Shown: in pieces, positions 33,950-35,922 of the stretch | Position numbering within the stretch: the stretch's first letter is position 1 | Layout: each line of letters opens with the position of its first letter | Origin: an uncultured Flavobacteriales bacterium | GTDB lineage: Bacteria > Bacteroidota > Bacteroidia > Flavobacteriales > BACL11 | NCBI GenBank assembly: GCA_905479165.1 | Contig: CAJQLK010000010.1 | Location: forward strand, 1-35,922 | Reading direction: 5' to 3' | DNA: 35,922 bases | The notes under the pieces: generated by a model | Seen by the model: only the letters and a program-made list of their open reading frames with translations | The model's database searches: none | Told to the model about the DNA's origin: nothing | Position numbers and translations under genes: made by a program

Positions 33950-35266
33950 TTATAATATCATTCCTACAATTACGGCTGTTAATAGGGAAGCCAATGTTCC
34001 TGCTATTAAAGCCAAAATTCCTAATTTGGATAAATCCCCTCTTCTTTTTGGGGCTAATGCACCTATCCCACCAATTTGTATTCCAATGGAAGCAAAGTTG
34101 GCAAATCCGCATAATACATAAGTAGCAATTATAATAGATTTTTGCTCTACAAATGAACCTGCACTTTTCATTTCTCCTAAGGACATATATCCTACAAATT
34201 CATTCAATACCGTTTTCTCTCCCAATAATTGGCCTACCAAAAACATATCCTCCTTGCACACTCCCATTAGCCATGCAATTGGCGCACCAATATAACCCAA
34301 AATCATATTAAATGAAAGGTTATCATATTGAGTGTGATTTGCAATCCATATATTTAGAGTAGTCCAATCTCCAACTTTTAAAAGTATAAAGTTTGCCATT
34401 GACATTAGCGCAATAAACACTAGTAGCATAGCGCCAACATTTACTGCTAATCTGAGGCCATCAGTTGTTCCTTTTGAAATTGCTTCTAAAGCATTAGCTC
34501 CCATATCTGCTTTACTAACTTCTAATTTTGTTTCAAATTTTTCTTTTTCCGGCAATAACATTTTTGCAGCCACAATAGCTGCTGGTGCCGACATAACAGA
34601 TGCCGCTAATAAATGTTTGGCAAAAATAATTTGTTGCGCAGGGTCATCTCCACCCAAAAAACCGATATATGCAGCCAGAACTCCACCTGCAATTGTTGCC
34701 ATTCCTCCACTCATCAAACATAACATCTCCGACATGGTCATTTTATCCAAATATGGTTTTACAAGTAGAGGAGATTCTGTCTGGCCTAAAAAGATATTTC
34801 CTGCAGCCGCTACACTTTCAGGTCCTGATAGGCGCATTATTTTTTTCATGAGCCAAGCAAAACCGTAAACTATTCTTGGTAAAACACCCCAATAATAGAA
34901 TAAAGAGGTAAGTGCTGAAAAGAAAATTACTGTAGGTAATATCATCACCACAAAATTCATAAGAGGAGATTCAATGATACCGGTTTCAAATGAGCTGAAA
35001 AGAAACATAGTACCATCTTGGGTGAAAGAAATGATTTTGGCGAATATTTTTCCTATAAACTCAAATCCTAAAGAAATAAAAGGAACTTTTAAAATTAAAA
35101 GAGCAAATATTATTTGAATACCCAATCCTTTTCCAACTAATTTCCAGTCAATGCTTTTACGGTTTCTTGAAAAAGCAAAAGCAATAAGAAGTAAACTACC
35201 TAATCCTAGTAAACCTCTTAAAAGAGATTCAATTGAAAAGCCAGAAGTTTGCATTAATTCATTCAT
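33950..35266 (-). CDS. NupC-family concentrative nucleoside transporter
   Basis: The 438-residue inner-membrane protein belongs to the CNT family, which takes up nucleosides with H+ or Na+. It has about ten hydrophobic segments, the family signature [17 protein letters not shown] (about 157-173; the QTE lies in the nucleoside-binding re-entrant hairpin) and the second hairpin region with [34 protein letters not shown] in its C-terminal half. It is one base downstream of the nuclease gene and four bases upstream of thyA, pointing to nucleoside salvage coordinated with dTMP synthesis. Confidence 0.92.
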   Translation of the reverse strand: MNELMQTSGFSIESLLRGLLGLGSLLLIAFAFSRNRKSIDWKLVGKGLGIQIIFALLILKVPFISLGFEFIGKIFAKIISFTQDGTMFLFSSFETGIIESPLMNFVVMILPTVIFFSALTSLFYYWGVLPRIVYGFAWLMKKIMRLSGPESVAAAGNIFLGQTESPLLVKPYLDKMTMSEMLCLMSGGMATIAGGVLAAYIGFLGGDDPAQQIIFAKHLLAASVMSAPAAIVAAKMLLPEKEKFETKLEVSKADMGANALEAISKGTTDGLRLAVNVGAMLLVFIALMSMANFILLKVGDWTTLNIWIANHTQYDNLSFNMILGYIGAPIAWLMGVCKEDMFLVGQLLGEKTVLNEFVGYMSLGEMKSAGSFVEQKSIIIATYVLCGFANFASIGIQIGGIGALAPKRRGDLSKLGILALIAGTLASLLTAVIVGMIL

Positions 35267-35267
35267 A

Positions 35268-35867
35268 TTATTCTCCTTTTCGTTTTTTTAATTCGTCTCT
35301 TATTTCTGAAGCTTTTTCATAGTCTTCCACTTCAATTGCTGCAGTAAGTAATTTTTTAAGTTTTGGAGTACTTAAATTATTCATTCCTTCAGGCTTTGGT
35401 GTTTTGTCATCCTCTTCCTTTAGAAATAAATCATCATCATCTCTTGAACTATTGATAATAATACCTGCACGAGCTAAAATATCTTCATATGTAAAAATAG
35501 GACAACCGTATCTTATCGCAATTGCTATTGCATCTGAAGTTCTTGCATCTATTTCAACTTCCTCTTCTGTAGCTTTATTTTTGCAATGAAAAGCAGCATG
35601 AAAAACACCTTCAATTAAAGTATGTATTACAACTTTCTGTACTGCAATATCAAAACTATCACCTAATGTTTTAAATAAATCATGAGTAAGTGGTCGGCTT
35701 GGTTCTTCTGTTCCATCAAGTGCAATTGCAATGGAACGTGCTTCACACCACCCGATTACAATAGGTAATTGGCGTTTCCCAATCGTTTCGTTCAATAGTA
35801 AAACATAGGCATTGTTTTGTGAGTTACTTTGCCTTATTGCTGCTATATCAAGTTGAACGAAATCCAA
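35268..35867 (-). CDS. Bifunctional nuclease family protein (DUF151) with UVR motif, TTG start
   Basis: The 199-residue protein has an N-terminal DUF151/BFN domain (about 1-135; NAYVLLLNE, KRQLPIVIGWCEARSIAIAL, RPLTHDLFK, IDARTSDAIAIAIR) and a C-terminal UvrB/UvrC-type motif (about 165-195; LKKLLTAAIEVEDYEKASEIRD). BFN domains have DNase and RNase activity in plants; bacterial roles are uncertain. The start must be TTG at 35867: an in-frame stop lies three codons upstream and no Met occurs before residue 160, yet the family's N-terminal motif starts right there. It follows the etfA stop by one base. Confidence 0.9.
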   Translation of the reverse strand: MDFVQLDIAAIRQSNSQNNAYVLLLNETIGKRQLPIVIGWCEARSIAIALDGTEEPSRPLTHDLFKTLGDSFDIAVQKVVIHTLIEGVFHAAFHCKNKATEEEVEIDARTSDAIAIAIRYGCPIFTYEDILARAGIIINSSRDDDDLFLKEEDDKTPKPEGMNNLSTPKLKKLLTAAIEVEDYEKASEIRDELKKRKGE

Positions 35868-35868
35868 A

Positions 35869-35922
35869 TTATCTTATTTTTTTAATTTCTTCAATTAACT
35901 TTGGAACAACTTCAAACGCATC
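35869..35922 (-). CDS. etfA: C-terminal end of electron transfer flavoprotein alpha subunit
   Basis: Only the last 17 codons are in the window. They read DAFEVVPKLIEEIKKIR then TAA, which resembles the closing helix of EtfA (the xDxFEVVPKLIxxLKK pattern), the FAD-binding subunit that passes electrons from acyl-CoA dehydrogenases. The stop is one base before the TTG of the nuclease gene. The identification rests on a short segment and on the frequent etfA-nuclease neighbourhood in flavobacteria. Confidence 0.55.
   Translation of the reverse strand, partial: DAFEVVPKLIEEIKKIR

Noticed and set aside
1-35922. Mobile element, prophage, CRISPR array or toxin-antitoxin pair
   Set aside because: I found no transposase or integrase motifs, no regularly spaced repeats, no terminal inverted repeats and no small paired genes. 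The gene content is mostly core chromosomal.

Overview
The window is AT-rich DNA from a member of the Bacteroidota, most likely a marine flavobacterium-like lineage. The evidence is a type IX secretion system (T9SS) C-terminal sorting domain on two large exported proteins, a PorV/PorQ-type outer-membrane protein, TonB-dependent receptors, a bacterial GGGP synthase, DUF4290 and DUF3127 proteins, and TANNTTTG-type -7 promoter elements in place of TATAAT. Almost all of the DNA codes. No intergenic gap reaches 300 bases, and I saw no rRNA, IS element, prophage or CRISPR array.

Layout. Positions 1-2221 (minus): DUF4290 protein, murA (Asp instead of Cys in the fosfomycin-target loop) and a truncated TlpA-like thioredoxin. 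Positions 2314-5782 (minus): a thiamin-uptake locus with a PnuC/PnuT-type permease, a NadR-like kinase and a TPP riboswitch placed directly before a TonB-dependent receptor. Positions 5878-8064: a ChaN-like protein (plus), then GGGP synthase and an Sfp-type phosphopantetheinyl transferase (minus). Positions 8130-9437: ahcY with a textbook Bacteroidota promoter and a terminator. Positions 9561-11757: a PKD/T9SS cargo protein facing a small lipoprotein that looks like a Rieske domain with both His ligands replaced.

Positions 11845-20937 hold the most interesting block: a 1236-aa TonB-dependent receptor, a 1415-aa T9SS cargo with Ca-binding-like repeats, and a 353-aa PorV/PorQ-family protein, co-oriented with gaps of only 35 and 37 bases. 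It reads as a dedicated cell-surface module of unknown substrate.

Positions 21009-26649: greA and a HIT protein, ruvC (TTG start) on the other strand, then a flippase-like membrane protein, a GT2 glycosyltransferase, an orphan OppC-type permease, a DUF5698/DUF2179 protein and a small membrane protein whose signal peptide is lost through an apparent one-base deletion. Positions 26726-30719: a DUF3127 protein with an SSB-like acidic tail (minus), tRNA-Leu(UAG), then tig, clpP and clpX (protein folding and ATP-dependent proteolysis). Positions 30716-35922 (minus): an operon running from etfA (3' end only) through a bifunctional nuclease, NupC nucleoside transporter, thyA, a saccharopine dehydrogenase-like protein and folA to a lipoprotein. 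It links nucleoside import with dTMP and folate metabolism.

Many neighbouring genes are coupled through a one-base TAATG overlap of stop and start.
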